A stretch of DNA of 64,000 nt from Lachnospiraceae bacterium (GCA_910575555.1 CAJTFX010000002.1:1-64000); one strand, 5' to 3'. Counted from the stretch's first letter, positions 42,734 through 51,613 are shown. Notes: a model not told the origin generated them from the letters alone. Program-made: numbers and translations.

Positions 42734-43870
42734 ATGGATTTCAGAATTACAGAGGAACAGGAATTGATGGTACAGGCAATTGAGGAGGCATTGACACGGG
42801 AAAATCTGGAAAGCTATTTCCAGGATTGTGACAAAAACCACGAGCATCCGGAGAAATTCTGGGATATTTTGAAGGAATTAGGCTGCTTCAGCATGTTCCT
42901 GCCGGAAGAAGCAGGCGGAGACGGAGAAGGGGCTGTAACTATGTTTTTAGTAATGGAAGCGCTTGGAAGATGCGGCGCTCCGGTATACCTGTTCTGGGAT
43001 CATGTAAAAGCAGACGCTCTTTTGGAGAACGGAACCAAAGAGCAGATTGACAAATTTATGCCGCTGTTCTTTGAAGGACATCCGGCTTATTCCCAGGGAT
43101 TTTCTGAGCCCACCGCAGGTACGGATTTGTCCAGCAACACGATTCTGACTACATATACCAGAAAAAACGGCAAAGTGTACATTAACGGACATAAACACTT
43201 TATTTCCGGCGCACAGGGAAGCGATTACTGCCTGACTCTGGCAAAAAACAGCGAGAATCCGGAACAGCTCACGCTCTGGTTTGTACCCACCAACGTGCCG
43301 GAATGTAAGAAAGAGCCGATGGAGACCATGGGACTTCATATGGAAAACGTAAACGACATCTGGTTTGACAATGTGGAAATTGAAGAAAAAGATATGTTCA
43401 GCACCGAAGGAAACGGACTGCTTGCAACCTCCAAAGGCTTTGACTACGAGCGTCTGATTGATGCATTCAACGCTTACGGCCAGGCGCTCTGCGCATTTGA
43501 GGATGCATGCCGTTATGCCAACCAGAGAGTTGCATTCGGAAAAGAAATCGGAAAACTGCAGTTAATCCAGAACCACATTATGGAAATGGCTATGCGTATT
43601 TACTCTATGCGCGATATGCTTCTGCACTTTGCATGGAACAAAGACAACGATATGCTGAAACGTGAAGAGGCTTCCATTGCAAAACAGTACTGCTCTGAAG
43701 CAGCAAACGAAGTGGTTGACCACGCAATGCAGGTAATGGCAGGAATCGGATTCTGCGGAAGCCGCGTAAGCCGTATTTACCGCGACTTGAGAATCACACG
43801 TATTTCCGGCGGTACAGGAGAAATCCAGACCGTAATTGCAAGCAAACAGATTCTCAGAAAGTATAAATAG
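42734..43870 (+). CDS. CaiA-like acyl-CoA dehydrogenase/reductase
   Basis: A 378-aa flavoprotein. MDFRITEEQELM, SEPTAGTDLSS, TYTRKNGKVYINGHKHFISGA, YGQALCAFEDACRYANQRVAFG and RISGGTGEIQ follow CaiA (crotonobetainyl-CoA reductase) closely. As I recall for CaiA, the YEGT catalytic Glu of classical acyl-CoA dehydrogenases is missing (SGGT). The direction in vivo, reduction or oxidation, is not determined by sequence. ATG at 42734 with AAGGAGG upstream; longer in-frame starts are rejected. Confidence 0.92.
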   Translation: MDFRITEEQELMVQAIEEALTRENLESYFQDCDKNHEHPEKFWDILKELGCFSMFLPEEAGGDGEGAVTMFLVMEALGRCGAPVYLFWDHVKADALLENGTKEQIDKFMPLFFEGHPAYSQGFSEPTAGTDLSSNTILTTYTRKNGKVYINGHKHFISGAQGSDYCLTLAKNSENPEQLTLWFVPTNVPECKKEPMETMGLHMENVNDIWFDNVEIEEKDMFSTEGNGLLATSKGFDYERLIDAFNAYGQALCAFEDACRYANQRVAFGKEIGKLQLIQNHIMEMAMRIYSMRDMLLHFAWNKDNDMLKREEASIAKQYCSEAANEVVDHAMQVMAGIGFCGSRVSRIYRDLRITRISGGTGEIQTVIASKQILRKYK

Positions 43871-43873
43871 GAG

Positions 43874-43907
43874 AAAGGCAAACGCGGAGCGTTTCTCTCA
43901 TGCCTTT
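43874..43907 (+). promoter_or_regulatory. Intercistronic RNA hairpin
   Basis: AAAGGCA (43874-43880) pairs with TGCCTTT (43901-43907), enclosing AACGC-GGA-GCGTT. There is no T run, so it is more likely a processing or stability element between the two dehydrogenase cistrons than a terminator. Confidence 0.5.
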
Positions 43908-43969
43908 CGACGATATGCCGCCGAAAGAAGTGAGGGGCGTTACCGCTGAGATAGGAGGAAGAAAATATT

Positions 43970-45112
43970 ATGGAATTTAAATTAAATGATGAACAGGAAT
44001 TACTGCGCGACACAATCCGCGAATTTACAGAAAATGAAATTGCGCCCATTGCAGCAGAACTGGACGAGAATGAGCGTTTTCCGGAAGAACTGATTCCCAT
44101 GCTGGCAGATATCGGCGTAATGGGAATTCCGATTCCTGAGGAATACGGCGGAGTAGGAATGGGCAACTTAGATTATGTATTGGCAGTGGAAGAGATTTCT
44201 AAAGCATGCGCAAGCACCGGCGTTACCGTTTCCGCTCATACCTCCCTGTGCTGCTGGCCGATACTGGCATTCGGAACTGAAGATCAGAAGCAGAAATATC
44301 TGCCGGATCTGGCAACTGGACAGAAGCTGGGCGCATTCGGCCTCACTGAGCCAAATGCCGGAACTGACGCAGCAATGCAGGCTTCCACAGCTGAGGATAA
44401 AGGAGATCATTATCTTCTTAACGGAAGCAAGATTTTCATTACCAACGGTTCCTATGCAGACGTTTATGTGATTTTTGCAATGACAGACAAGAGCGCAGGC
44501 AATAAGGGAATCAGCGCGTTTATTCTGGAAAAAGGCATGGAAGGCTTTACCTTCGGAAGCAAAGAACGCAAAATGGGTATCCGCGGCTCCGCTACCTATG
44601 AACTGGTATTTGACAACGTAAAAGTGCCGAAGGAAAATCTGCTGGGAGAAGTTGGAAAAGGATTTAAGATTGCAATGGCAACCTTAGACGGCGGAAGAAT
44701 CGGAATTGCCGCTCAGGCTCTTGGAATTGCCCAGGGTGCGTTAGACGCTGCCGCTGCTTATGTAAAAGAGCGTATTCAGTTCGGCCGTCCCATTTCTGCA
44801 TTCCAGAATACCCAGTTTACCCTTGCGGATATGAGAACCCAGGTGGAGGCTGCCCGTCTTTTGGTATATCGCGCAGCGTCTAAGAAGGATGAAGGCGGAA
44901 AATATTCTGCAGAAGCTGCAATGGCTAAATTATTCGCTTCTGAAGTTGCAAGAGACGTAACCTGCAAGGCAGTTCAGCTGTTCGGCGGATATGGCTATAC
45001 CAGAGAATATCCGGTAGAACGTATGATGCGCGACGCTAAGATTACAGAGATTTATGAAGGAACCAGTGAAGTGCAGAGAATGGTAATTGCTGCAGATATG
45101 GGAATTAAATAA
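43970..45112 (+). CDS. Acyl-CoA dehydrogenase, short-chain/Bcd type
   Basis: A 380-aa flavoprotein with GAFGLTEPNAGTDAA, FITNGSYADVYVIFA, GIRGSATYELVFDNV, QLFGGYGYTREYPVERMMRD and the catalytic IYEGTSEVQ (Glu in YEGT present). It resembles butyryl-CoA dehydrogenase. The Bcd-type EtfBA in the divergent operon is its likely redox partner, while the CaiA-like enzyme would use the FixAB-like pair. GGAGGAAG precedes the ATG. Confidence 0.94.
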   Translation: MEFKLNDEQELLRDTIREFTENEIAPIAAELDENERFPEELIPMLADIGVMGIPIPEEYGGVGMGNLDYVLAVEEISKACASTGVTVSAHTSLCCWPILAFGTEDQKQKYLPDLATGQKLGAFGLTEPNAGTDAAMQASTAEDKGDHYLLNGSKIFITNGSYADVYVIFAMTDKSAGNKGISAFILEKGMEGFTFGSKERKMGIRGSATYELVFDNVKVPKENLLGEVGKGFKIAMATLDGGRIGIAAQALGIAQGALDAAAAYVKERIQFGRPISAFQNTQFTLADMRTQVEAARLLVYRAASKKDEGGKYSAEAAMAKLFASEVARDVTCKAVQLFGGYGYTREYPVERMMRDAKITEIYEGTSEVQRMVIAADMGIK

Positions 45113-45132
45113 ATAACTGAAGGAGGAATGCT

Positions 45133-45240
45133 ATGGGTGAGATTATTTTTTCTATTTGTATTGGAGGGTTTCTGGTAGTGTCAGGAATTGCCATGAACCT
45201 GATTCTTAAGAATGAAGAGAAGAAAAATAATATTAATTGA
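45133..45240 (+). CDS. 35-residue single-pass membrane peptide upstream of the SSS symporter
   Basis: ATG at 45133 with AAGGAGG 7 bases upstream. The peptide starts MGEIIFSICIGGFLVVSGIA, one hydrophobic helix (~residues 4-25), and ends in a short charged tail NEEKKNNIN. It lies between the Bcd-like dehydrogenase and the symporter. Tiny membrane subunits encoded next to SSS and NSS transporters are known, so an accessory role in symporter assembly or activity is a reasonable inference. I do not recognise a specific family. Confidence 0.75.
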   Translation: MGEIIFSICIGGFLVVSGIAMNLILKNEEKKNNIN

Positions 45241-45326
45241 CGTGGCTTCCTGAAATGTACCGCTGTCTGCTGCAGAGTGTCTCCGGATGTCTGAAGCAGG
45301 CGGCAGCAAAGACCTTAGGACATTTC

Positions 45327-45363
45327 TGAACATGGGGATTCACCTGCCTGAGAGCCATGTTCA
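45327..45363 (+). promoter_or_regulatory. Hairpin upstream of the SSS symporter
   Basis: TGAACATGG (45327-45335) pairs perfectly with CCATGTTCA (45355-45363), ending 17 bases before the symporter ribosome-binding site. The 45241-45326 stretch has weaker complementarity (GAAATGT with ACATTTC). No T run follows. It could influence expression of the transporter cistrons. Confidence 0.5.
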
Positions 45364-45390
45364 GATATGCCCCAAAGCGGAGGTGAGGAT

Positions 45391-47004
45391 GTGAACATAT
45401 TTTTAATTGGAGTAATTGTCAGCATTATCGTATATCTGGTGGTGGGGCTGTATGCCGGCCGTCAGGTAAAGGATGTGAATGATTACTATGTCAGCGGCCG
45501 GAATGCGCCGACTCTTCTGATATCAGGAACGCTGTTTGCTTCCATGCTGTCAGTCAATGGGTTTATGGGCGATCAGGGCTGGTGTTATACCGGAAACATC
45601 ACGTCTCTGGTATTCTTAAACGCCCTCTGTGCCTGCGGATATGTCTTCGGGCCTCTGGTATTTGGACGGTATTTGAGACGATCGGAGTGCACTACCATGC
45701 CGGAATATTTCGGCACACGCTACAAAGATCCCAAAATCCGCCGTATAGCTGCCATTATTACCATTGTGTCACTGACAGCTTATCTTCTGGCGTGTATTAC
45801 AGGCGTAGGCATCCTGATGCAGGAACTGACCGGGTTCTCCTATGAGGTCTGTTTGCTGCTGGCCTGGGGATGCTTTACCGCATTTACTTTTTATTCCGGG
45901 TCCAAAGGTGTGGTTCTTACAGACACAATTATGTTTCTGGTATTTCTGTTTGCGGCAATTCTTTCAGGGCCTGTGATTTTCGGGGCACAGGGCGGAATTT
46001 CAGAACTTCTTGCAAATCTGATGAATAATCCGGCGGCGCCGGAGGGTCTTTTGGATTTTCATGGGAATATTGCGGGAACCGGGGCGCAGGATGTGTTCGG
46101 GGCAATGATGTATGCCGTTACCATGGGGATTATCTGGTTTATTACCGTGGCGGTGTCTCCCTGGCAGGCTGGGCGGAACCTGATGGCGAAAAGTGAACAT
46201 GTAACGTTCCGTTCCGGAGTCATTGCGGCTATCTGCACCGTGATTTTTCTGATGTATCTAAACCTGCAGTCTGTGGCTGTGCTGAACTTAAACGGAGCGT
46301 TGGAAGATCCTCAGAGGGTTCTGATTTGGGCTTCTTTTGAAATTCTTCCGAAGTTATTGGGAACACTGATGCTGGCAGGAATTATGGCGGCCGGTTTATC
46401 CAGCGCATCCACTTTTTTATCTGTCATCGGATTTTCCGTGACCTCCGATGTGATTAAGAAAGAATTTAAAGATGAGGCGGCACAGCTGCGGTTCAGCCGT
46501 ATCGTAATGCTTGTAGTTGGAGTGCTTGCATTGGTTCTGGCCTATATGGGCCTGGGCGGAATCCGGGTGATTTCCTGGTTCGCTTCCACCATTATTGCTG
46601 CAAGCTGGGTAGTTCCTGGCGTTGGAAGCATTCTGAGCAAAAAATTATCTGCTGCAGGCGCGCGTTATGCCATGATTGCCGGATTTTTGGGATTCATGGT
46701 TACCAAGTGCCTGACGGGCTTTGGAATACAGCCTTTTGCGTCGGTATTTGTGAATTTCCTGGACCCGTTTTTTATCGGCCTGTATCTCAGCCTGATCTTT
46801 GCGGTGATTGGAAGCAGGCTTCATCCGGTGGGAGCGGAAGAAGCCGCATACCGGGAAGAATTACTGGTGCTGCCGGAATCGGAAAAATCGGCGGCAGAAT
46901 ATAAACGTGACCGGCTGTATGGTTATTTATTAATTGGGGTTGGAATTGCAACTACGTGTTTCCTGCTGTTTGGATGGGCATTGCCCTATAATGGGATACT
47001 GTGA
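45391..47004 (+). CDS. Sodium:solute symporter (SSS family)
   Basis: A 537-aa polytopic membrane protein with ~13 hydrophobic helices. The N-terminus VGLYAGRQVKDVNDYYVSGR and AGIMAAGLSSASTFLSVIGF are typical of SSS (acetate/proline/pantothenate-type) carriers, which import organic acids, amino acids or sugars with Na+. The GTG at 45391, preceded by GGAGGTG, is preferred over the ATG at 45367. E. coli uses the BCCT antiporter CaiT at this place, so this locus probably imports a different substrate or imports it differently. Confidence 0.9.
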   Translation: MNIFLIGVIVSIIVYLVVGLYAGRQVKDVNDYYVSGRNAPTLLISGTLFASMLSVNGFMGDQGWCYTGNITSLVFLNALCACGYVFGPLVFGRYLRRSECTTMPEYFGTRYKDPKIRRIAAIITIVSLTAYLLACITGVGILMQELTGFSYEVCLLLAWGCFTAFTFYSGSKGVVLTDTIMFLVFLFAAILSGPVIFGAQGGISELLANLMNNPAAPEGLLDFHGNIAGTGAQDVFGAMMYAVTMGIIWFITVAVSPWQAGRNLMAKSEHVTFRSGVIAAICTVIFLMYLNLQSVAVLNLNGALEDPQRVLIWASFEILPKLLGTLMLAGIMAAGLSSASTFLSVIGFSVTSDVIKKEFKDEAAQLRFSRIVMLVVGVLALVLAYMGLGGIRVISWFASTIIAASWVVPGVGSILSKKLSAAGARYAMIAGFLGFMVTKCLTGFGIQPFASVFVNFLDPFFIGLYLSLIFAVIGSRLHPVGAEEAAYREELLVLPESEKSAAEYKRDRLYGYLLIGVGIATTCFLLFGWALPYNGIL

Positions 47005-47864
47005 TGAAGAAAGAGTTGGGTTCATTGAGAAGCTGGGGCTTCCTGATGGGAGGCAACCTGCTGTATGCTTTGGCTTTGGCATTATTTCTGACCGGAAATA
47101 ATATTGCGGCGGGAGGTCTTGCGGGAATTGCAGTGGTGCTCTGCAGTTTCCTGCCGCTTGGGGTTGGTATGCTGACTTTGGTTATGAATATCCCAATCCT
47201 TGCCAGTGCAGTTGTGATTAAGGGATGGCGGTACACCATAGGTACCATTGCTGCGGCGTTTTTGTATTCATTTACAGTGGAGATTCTGGATCGGATGATG
47301 CCCACGCTGACCAATGAACCGCTGGTTGCAGCTATTTTCGGCGGAGTGCTCTATGGAATCGGCATGACGCTGCTTACCGTTGGTAATGTATCGGTGGGAG
47401 GCACGGATCTTCTGTGCCGCCTGCTGAATGAGAAAATACCGTCTTTGAGCGTTGCCAGACTGAGCCTGTTTATCGACGGGGGCATTGTGGTTCTGGCGAT
47501 GCTGGTATTTGGAAATGTGGAAGTGGGGCTGTATGCCATTGTGACAATTTTTGTCTGCTCCACGGTGGCTGACCGGGTGCTTCTGGGAATTGGAAGAGGA
47601 AGCATCTGCCTTGTGGTCAGCGGGAAGGATGCGAAGGAAATTGCCAATCCCCTGATGGAAAAGCTGGGAAGGGCAGTGACCCGCTGGGACAGCAATGGCA
47701 TGTATACCGGTGAAGAAAGAAATGTTTTAATGGTGGCTGTGCGTCCCCGGGAGGTGTTTCAGGTAAAAACACTTTTGAAGGAATTAGATCCCAGCGCTTT
47801 TGTGGTGGTGGTTCCGGCGAACGAGCTGATCGGAGGGCATTTCAGCGGAAGAAAAATAACTTGA
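47004..47864 (+). CDS. YitT family membrane protein (DUF161/DUF2179)
   Basis: A 286-aa protein with five or six N-terminal membrane helices (~15-190) and a C-terminal DUF2179 domain (~195-286: RAVTRWDSNGMYTGEERNV, then VRPREVFQVKTLLKELDPSA). Family function is not established. Its ATG overlaps the symporter stop, so the two are translationally coupled. This link inside an acyl-CoA operon is uncommon and suggests a transport-linked role. Confidence 0.85.
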   Translation: MKKELGSLRSWGFLMGGNLLYALALALFLTGNNIAAGGLAGIAVVLCSFLPLGVGMLTLVMNIPILASAVVIKGWRYTIGTIAAAFLYSFTVEILDRMMPTLTNEPLVAAIFGGVLYGIGMTLLTVGNVSVGGTDLLCRLLNEKIPSLSVARLSLFIDGGIVVLAMLVFGNVEVGLYAIVTIFVCSTVADRVLLGIGRGSICLVVSGKDAKEIANPLMEKLGRAVTRWDSNGMYTGEERNVLMVAVRPREVFQVKTLLKELDPSAFVVVVPANELIGGHFSGRKIT

Positions 47865-47873
47865 ATTGGGGCG

Positions 47874-47905
47874 GTTCCAAAACCCGGAAATGGGTGCTTT
47901 GGAAC
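47874..47905 (+). promoter_or_regulatory. Intercistronic RNA hairpin before the MFS gene
   Basis: GTTCCAAA (47874-47881) pairs with TTTGGAAC (47898-47905), enclosing a CCC/GGG stem. No T run follows. It is the third such hairpin in this operon. Confidence 0.5.
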
Positions 47906-47934
47906 GCTGACGTGATGAAACGAGGAGGAATACT

Positions 47935-49215
47935 ATGGCTAAGACAAAAAACAGTGCGAAAATTATTACGCTTATTCTGATGATGCTGTCTTTGAACACC
48001 ATCTATGTACTGCCGTATCTGATGTACACTTACTATACGCCTTTGCAGGAAGCAATGCATCTGGTAGGACAGGATGCGGCTTACGGAAAACTGCTGAATA
48101 TATACGGAATCGCAAACGTGATTTTATATCTGCCGGGCGGGTGGATTGCGGATAAATTCGACGCGAAAAAACTTTTGATTATCTCCATGATAGGCACAGG
48201 CGCTTTGGGACTGTGGGAAGCGACCTGGCCAAGCTATACCATACTGATGGTGATTCATGTGGCATGGGCGTTTACAACCGTGCTTACCTACTGGTCTGCA
48301 TCTATTAAATGTATCAATCTGATTGCAGGTTCTGACGAACAGGGAAGCATGTTCGGAACTCTGGAAGCGGGACGGGGAATTGTCGGAATCGTTCTGACTT
48401 CTTTCTTTGTGGGTATTTTCACGAAATTTTCCGCAGACAGCGCAAAAGCTATGAGCTATGTGGTGGCTTCCTGCAGTATCGTTATGATTCTGGTTGGAGT
48501 TGCCATGATTTTCCTGATGCCGAAAACCAGCAGCGACGGGTCTACCAATGACGGGCTTTTGGACAGTATCAAGGCTATGCTGTTTGCCTTCAAACTGCCG
48601 ATTACATATCTTCTGGCAGGCATGATCTGCGGCGCTTGCGTGGCACAGGCGGGAATTTCCTATCTGGCGCCCTATCTGGCAAATGTCTGCGGCATGGATC
48701 AGAACCTGACTGTTATTTTTGCCAATTATAACCGGACGGTCTGCACCTTAATCGGCGCCGGCGTTTCTGCCATTGCGGCAAAGAAAATGGGACGTTCCAG
48801 TAAGTTTATGATTTATGCGGGAATCGGTTCTATCGTAAGTTATCTGGCTCTGATTCTGGTTCCGGGTTCTGCGGCAATGATGTATCCGATTATGATTATT
48901 ATGATTTTCTCTACCTTGTGTTATCCGGTATTCCGCGCTCTTTACTATGCGGTAATTGATGAAATCGGCACTTCCAAGAACCAGGTGGGCAGCGTTATTG
49001 GTATTGCTTCCCTGATTGGCTTTTTGCCGGATACCTTCTACACTTCTGTCTGCGGCGCGCAGATTGAAGCAGATCCTGTGGGCGGCTACCGCTTTGTGTT
49101 TATCACCTGTATGGCTGCCATGGCTCTCGGGCTGGTGTGCGCAGTGATCAGTGACCGTCTGGTACTGAAATACAGAAAGACGCCGGAGTATCAGGAAACT
49201 TTGAAGGAGGGATAA
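47935..49215 (+). CDS. MFS transporter
   Basis: A 426-aa major facilitator with about 12 helices. The loop 2-3 signature is visible as GWIADKFDAKKLL. It resembles the anion-type MFS carriers of anaerobes, but the substrate cannot be read from sequence. Either uptake of the pathway substrate or export of the reduced product is possible. GAGGAGG precedes the ATG; the esterase gene starts one base after its stop. Confidence 0.88.
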   Translation: MAKTKNSAKIITLILMMLSLNTIYVLPYLMYTYYTPLQEAMHLVGQDAAYGKLLNIYGIANVILYLPGGWIADKFDAKKLLIISMIGTGALGLWEATWPSYTILMVIHVAWAFTTVLTYWSASIKCINLIAGSDEQGSMFGTLEAGRGIVGIVLTSFFVGIFTKFSADSAKAMSYVVASCSIVMILVGVAMIFLMPKTSSDGSTNDGLLDSIKAMLFAFKLPITYLLAGMICGACVAQAGISYLAPYLANVCGMDQNLTVIFANYNRTVCTLIGAGVSAIAAKKMGRSSKFMIYAGIGSIVSYLALILVPGSAAMMYPIMIIMIFSTLCYPVFRALYYAVIDEIGTSKNQVGSVIGIASLIGFLPDTFYTSVCGAQIEADPVGGYRFVFITCMAAMALGLVCAVISDRLVLKYRKTPEYQETLKEG

Positions 49216-49216
49216 T

Positions 49217-50230
49217 ATGTATGAATTTAAGATGCCGGAATTTTCAGTGAACATGGAAATCAATAAGCCGGACCCTTATCCCCTGCTTTCAGAAGGAATG
49301 AAGCGTGTCATTGACTATCAGGCGGAGCATTCCAAAGATGCTTTTGACACCAACTGCAGCTGGACGGAACTTCGGGAAAAATATATTGAGGAACGTAAAT
49401 TCTGGAACGAGGGCGGGCCCGAGCCTTTCAAAGTTGTCAATACAGAGGTGGAAGGCCCCATCGGGCCGGTTCCGGTACGGATATATTATCCGGACGAAAA
49501 ACCGGACAGAAATGCCCTGGTGTTTATTCACGGAGGCGGCTTTACGGTGGGCAGTAACGACACCCATGACCGGATGATGCGCAGTATCATGGAATCCGGA
49601 GACTGTGTGGTGATTGGCGTGGACTATCACCTGGCGCCGGAAGCAAAATTCCCCATACCGTTGTATGAAGCAGCGGCAGTGATCCGCCATTTCCATGAGA
49701 ATGCAGAGCAGTATGACATTTCTCCGGACAAAATGGCCATTGCCGGCGATTCCGGCGGCGCCAACCTTGCGCTGGGGGCCAATCTGTATCTGCGGGATGC
49801 CTTCGGCGGCAATGATTATATCAGCGCTCTGTTACTCTATTATGGAAGCTACGGCTTGTTTGACGGATGTTCCTGGAGACTGAACGGAACGGCTTTAGAC
49901 GGTATGAGCAGGACGGATATGCTGAATTATGTCAGCAATTATCTGGAAGAAGGGATGGCAGATATGGAAAATCCCTATTTCTCCACCCTGAACAATGATC
50001 TGACCCATGGAGTTCCGGCGGTGTATCTCTGCTGCGGCGATTTAGACCCGCTGTTGGGGGATTCTCAGACTCTTTACGCAATCGTAAAGAACCATGGGGT
50101 GCGTGCAAAACTGGAAGTTGTGCCTGGCGCGCTTCACGCATTTATGCATTATGGACGTATGATGGAGGAGGCAGTTCACTGCCTGAAGGAAAGCGGAGAA
50201 TTCTACGTGTCAGTGCGTAAGGGAGAATAA
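49217..50230 (+). CDS. Alpha/beta hydrolase, HSL/Aes-type esterase
   Basis: A 337-aa cytosolic esterase. The oxyanion motif HGGGFTVGS, nucleophile GDSGGANLA, acidic residue in CGDLDPLLGDS and His in ALHAFMHYG complete the hormone-sensitive lipase-type triad. No signal peptide. As last gene of the plus acyl-CoA operon it could release an acid from an imported ester before CoA activation. GGAGGGATAAT precedes the ATG. Confidence 0.9.
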   Translation: MYEFKMPEFSVNMEINKPDPYPLLSEGMKRVIDYQAEHSKDAFDTNCSWTELREKYIEERKFWNEGGPEPFKVVNTEVEGPIGPVPVRIYYPDEKPDRNALVFIHGGGFTVGSNDTHDRMMRSIMESGDCVVIGVDYHLAPEAKFPIPLYEAAAVIRHFHENAEQYDISPDKMAIAGDSGGANLALGANLYLRDAFGGNDYISALLLYYGSYGLFDGCSWRLNGTALDGMSRTDMLNYVSNYLEEGMADMENPYFSTLNNDLTHGVPAVYLCCGDLDPLLGDSQTLYAIVKNHGVRAKLEVVPGALHAFMHYGRMMEEAVHCLKESGEFYVSVRKGE

Positions 50231-50256
50231 AAAAGAAAATCAGGCTGTTATTTTAA

Positions 50257-50295
50257 AGAGACTGCCGGAAAATTTACGATTTTCCGGCAGTCTCT
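50257..50295. terminator. Strong bidirectional terminator after the acyl-CoA operon
   Basis: AGAGACTGCCGGAAAAT (50257-50273) pairs perfectly with ATTTTCCGGCAGTCTCT (50279-50295) around a 5-base loop. It separates the esterase gene from the convergent LacI regulator. Confidence 0.92.
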
Positions 50296-50340
50296 GATTC
50301 GTGATTCCATTGGATTCAAAATGGAGGCAGGAAAGCCTGC

Positions 50341-51384
50341 TTATGATTCCACATAAGTAGGCGGGTCCGGAGCCAGTACCACCCGAAGGCTCACCTCTTC
50401 TCCCCTGAGCTGTGACAGCAGCAGCTTGGCGCTTTCTCTTCCGCCCCGGATAAATCCCGGGCGGCTGGTAAGCACCCGGATATTGGGGATAACAGGAATG
50501 TCTGCGTCTGAGAGAAGGGCGATCCTGAACTGTTTGTCATTCCTCTGGTACAGGGCCATGCAGAGATGCTTGACCATAACGCCCCAGCTGCATACCACGG
50601 CGTCTCCTTCTTCGTAAGAGGCCAGATGGGGCATTACATTCTGAACCAGAGACTGTCTGCATACGTCATCAATCAGCGGGTAGCGGTCGTGGGGGGAAGC
50701 GTTGTCCGGAATACATGGCATTTTACAGATTTCAATAGCGGTTCCCGGGTACAGCTTCTTTGCTTTTTCCAGACCGGCAATGCGGTAGGTTTCCTGGAAA
50801 GTGGGCGCGTCCGGCTGCCAGTACAGAATTCTTTTGGCTCCTTCCCCGAACAGGCGGCAGGCCACCTCAAAGGCGCCCTTTTCATAGTCAAAGCTGACGC
50901 TGGCCAGGCTTTCTTCCTCCGGGCAGCAGTCACATGCCACAAAGGGCAGGCCGTAGGTTTCAATATTCTTGCTGCAGGCCGGAGAGAGGCCGTCAGAGGA
51001 AATATAGATAATGCCGTCTGCCCGCCGCTGCAGTACGCTGTCAAGATAATAGGGGTTTTTCATATTGTCTCTGGTCTGAAATCCGGTCAGCAGAAGGCCG
51101 TATCCCTCTGCGCCCAGTTCCTCGCGGATTCCCTGGAGGATGCCGCTGAACCTGGTGTGGGTAATGGATTTCTCAAGAGCTACGGTGATACAATGGGTGC
51201 TGTCGCTGCGCAGGGAACGGGCGTTCTCATTGGGGATATAATTCAGATTTCTTGCTGTTTCAATTACTTTTCTGCGGGTTTTGTCTGAAATTTTCTGATT
51301 TGGATTCTTGTTCAGTACATATGAAACGGTAGTGTGTGAGACGCCTGCAGCAGCAGCGATATCTTTAATGGTTGTTCTTTGCAT
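50341..51384 (-). CDS. LacI family transcriptional regulator
   Basis: A 347-aa repressor. The DNA-binding domain is TIKDIAAAAGVSHTTVSYVL followed by the hinge helix NENARSLRSD. The periplasmic-binding-protein-like effector domain fills ~60-340. Effectors are usually sugars or nucleosides, but some family members respond to other ligands. It sits directly after the acyl-CoA operon and opposite the rubredoxin-GltB gene, so either may be its target. Its promoter is at 51429-51457. Confidence 0.9.
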   Translation of the reverse strand: MQRTTIKDIAAAAGVSHTTVSYVLNKNPNQKISDKTRRKVIETARNLNYIPNENARSLRSDSTHCITVALEKSITHTRFSGILQGIREELGAEGYGLLLTGFQTRDNMKNPYYLDSVLQRRADGIIYISSDGLSPACSKNIETYGLPFVACDCCPEEESLASVSFDYEKGAFEVACRLFGEGAKRILYWQPDAPTFQETYRIAGLEKAKKLYPGTAIEICKMPCIPDNASPHDRYPLIDDVCRQSLVQNVMPHLASYEEGDAVVCSWGVMVKHLCMALYQRNDKQFRIALLSDADIPVIPNIRVLTSRPGFIRGGRESAKLLLSQLRGEEVSLRVVLAPDPPTYVES

Positions 51385-51428
51385 GATACATCTGTTTCCT
51401 TTGCTACCTTATTATATAGTTTTCTTTG

Positions 51429-51457
51429 ATCATATCATCTTTTTTCCATGCTTTCAA
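51429..51457 (-). promoter_or_regulatory. Promoter of the LacI gene
   Basis: Read on minus: TTGAAA (51457-51452), a 17-bp spacer and TATGAT (51434-51429), 45 bp before the start codon. Confidence 0.8.
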
Positions 51458-51503
51458 GTAAATATTGCGTTTAAATCAAAATACCCGGATATCGTATTTT
51501 CAA

Positions 51504-51532
51504 TTGACAAAAGCAGGGAAATAAAATACAAT
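51504..51532 (+). promoter_or_regulatory. Promoter of the rubredoxin-GltB gene
   Basis: TTGACA (51504-51509), a 17-bp spacer and TACAAT (51527-51532), 81 bp before the ATG. Confidence 0.8.
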
Positions 51533-51613
51533 TTTTTATAGGATTGCGTTACGGTTTGAAGTATTTTTATCTGTGTCAGGAAAACAGAAAAAGAATCGCA
51601 AGGAGGAAGAAAA

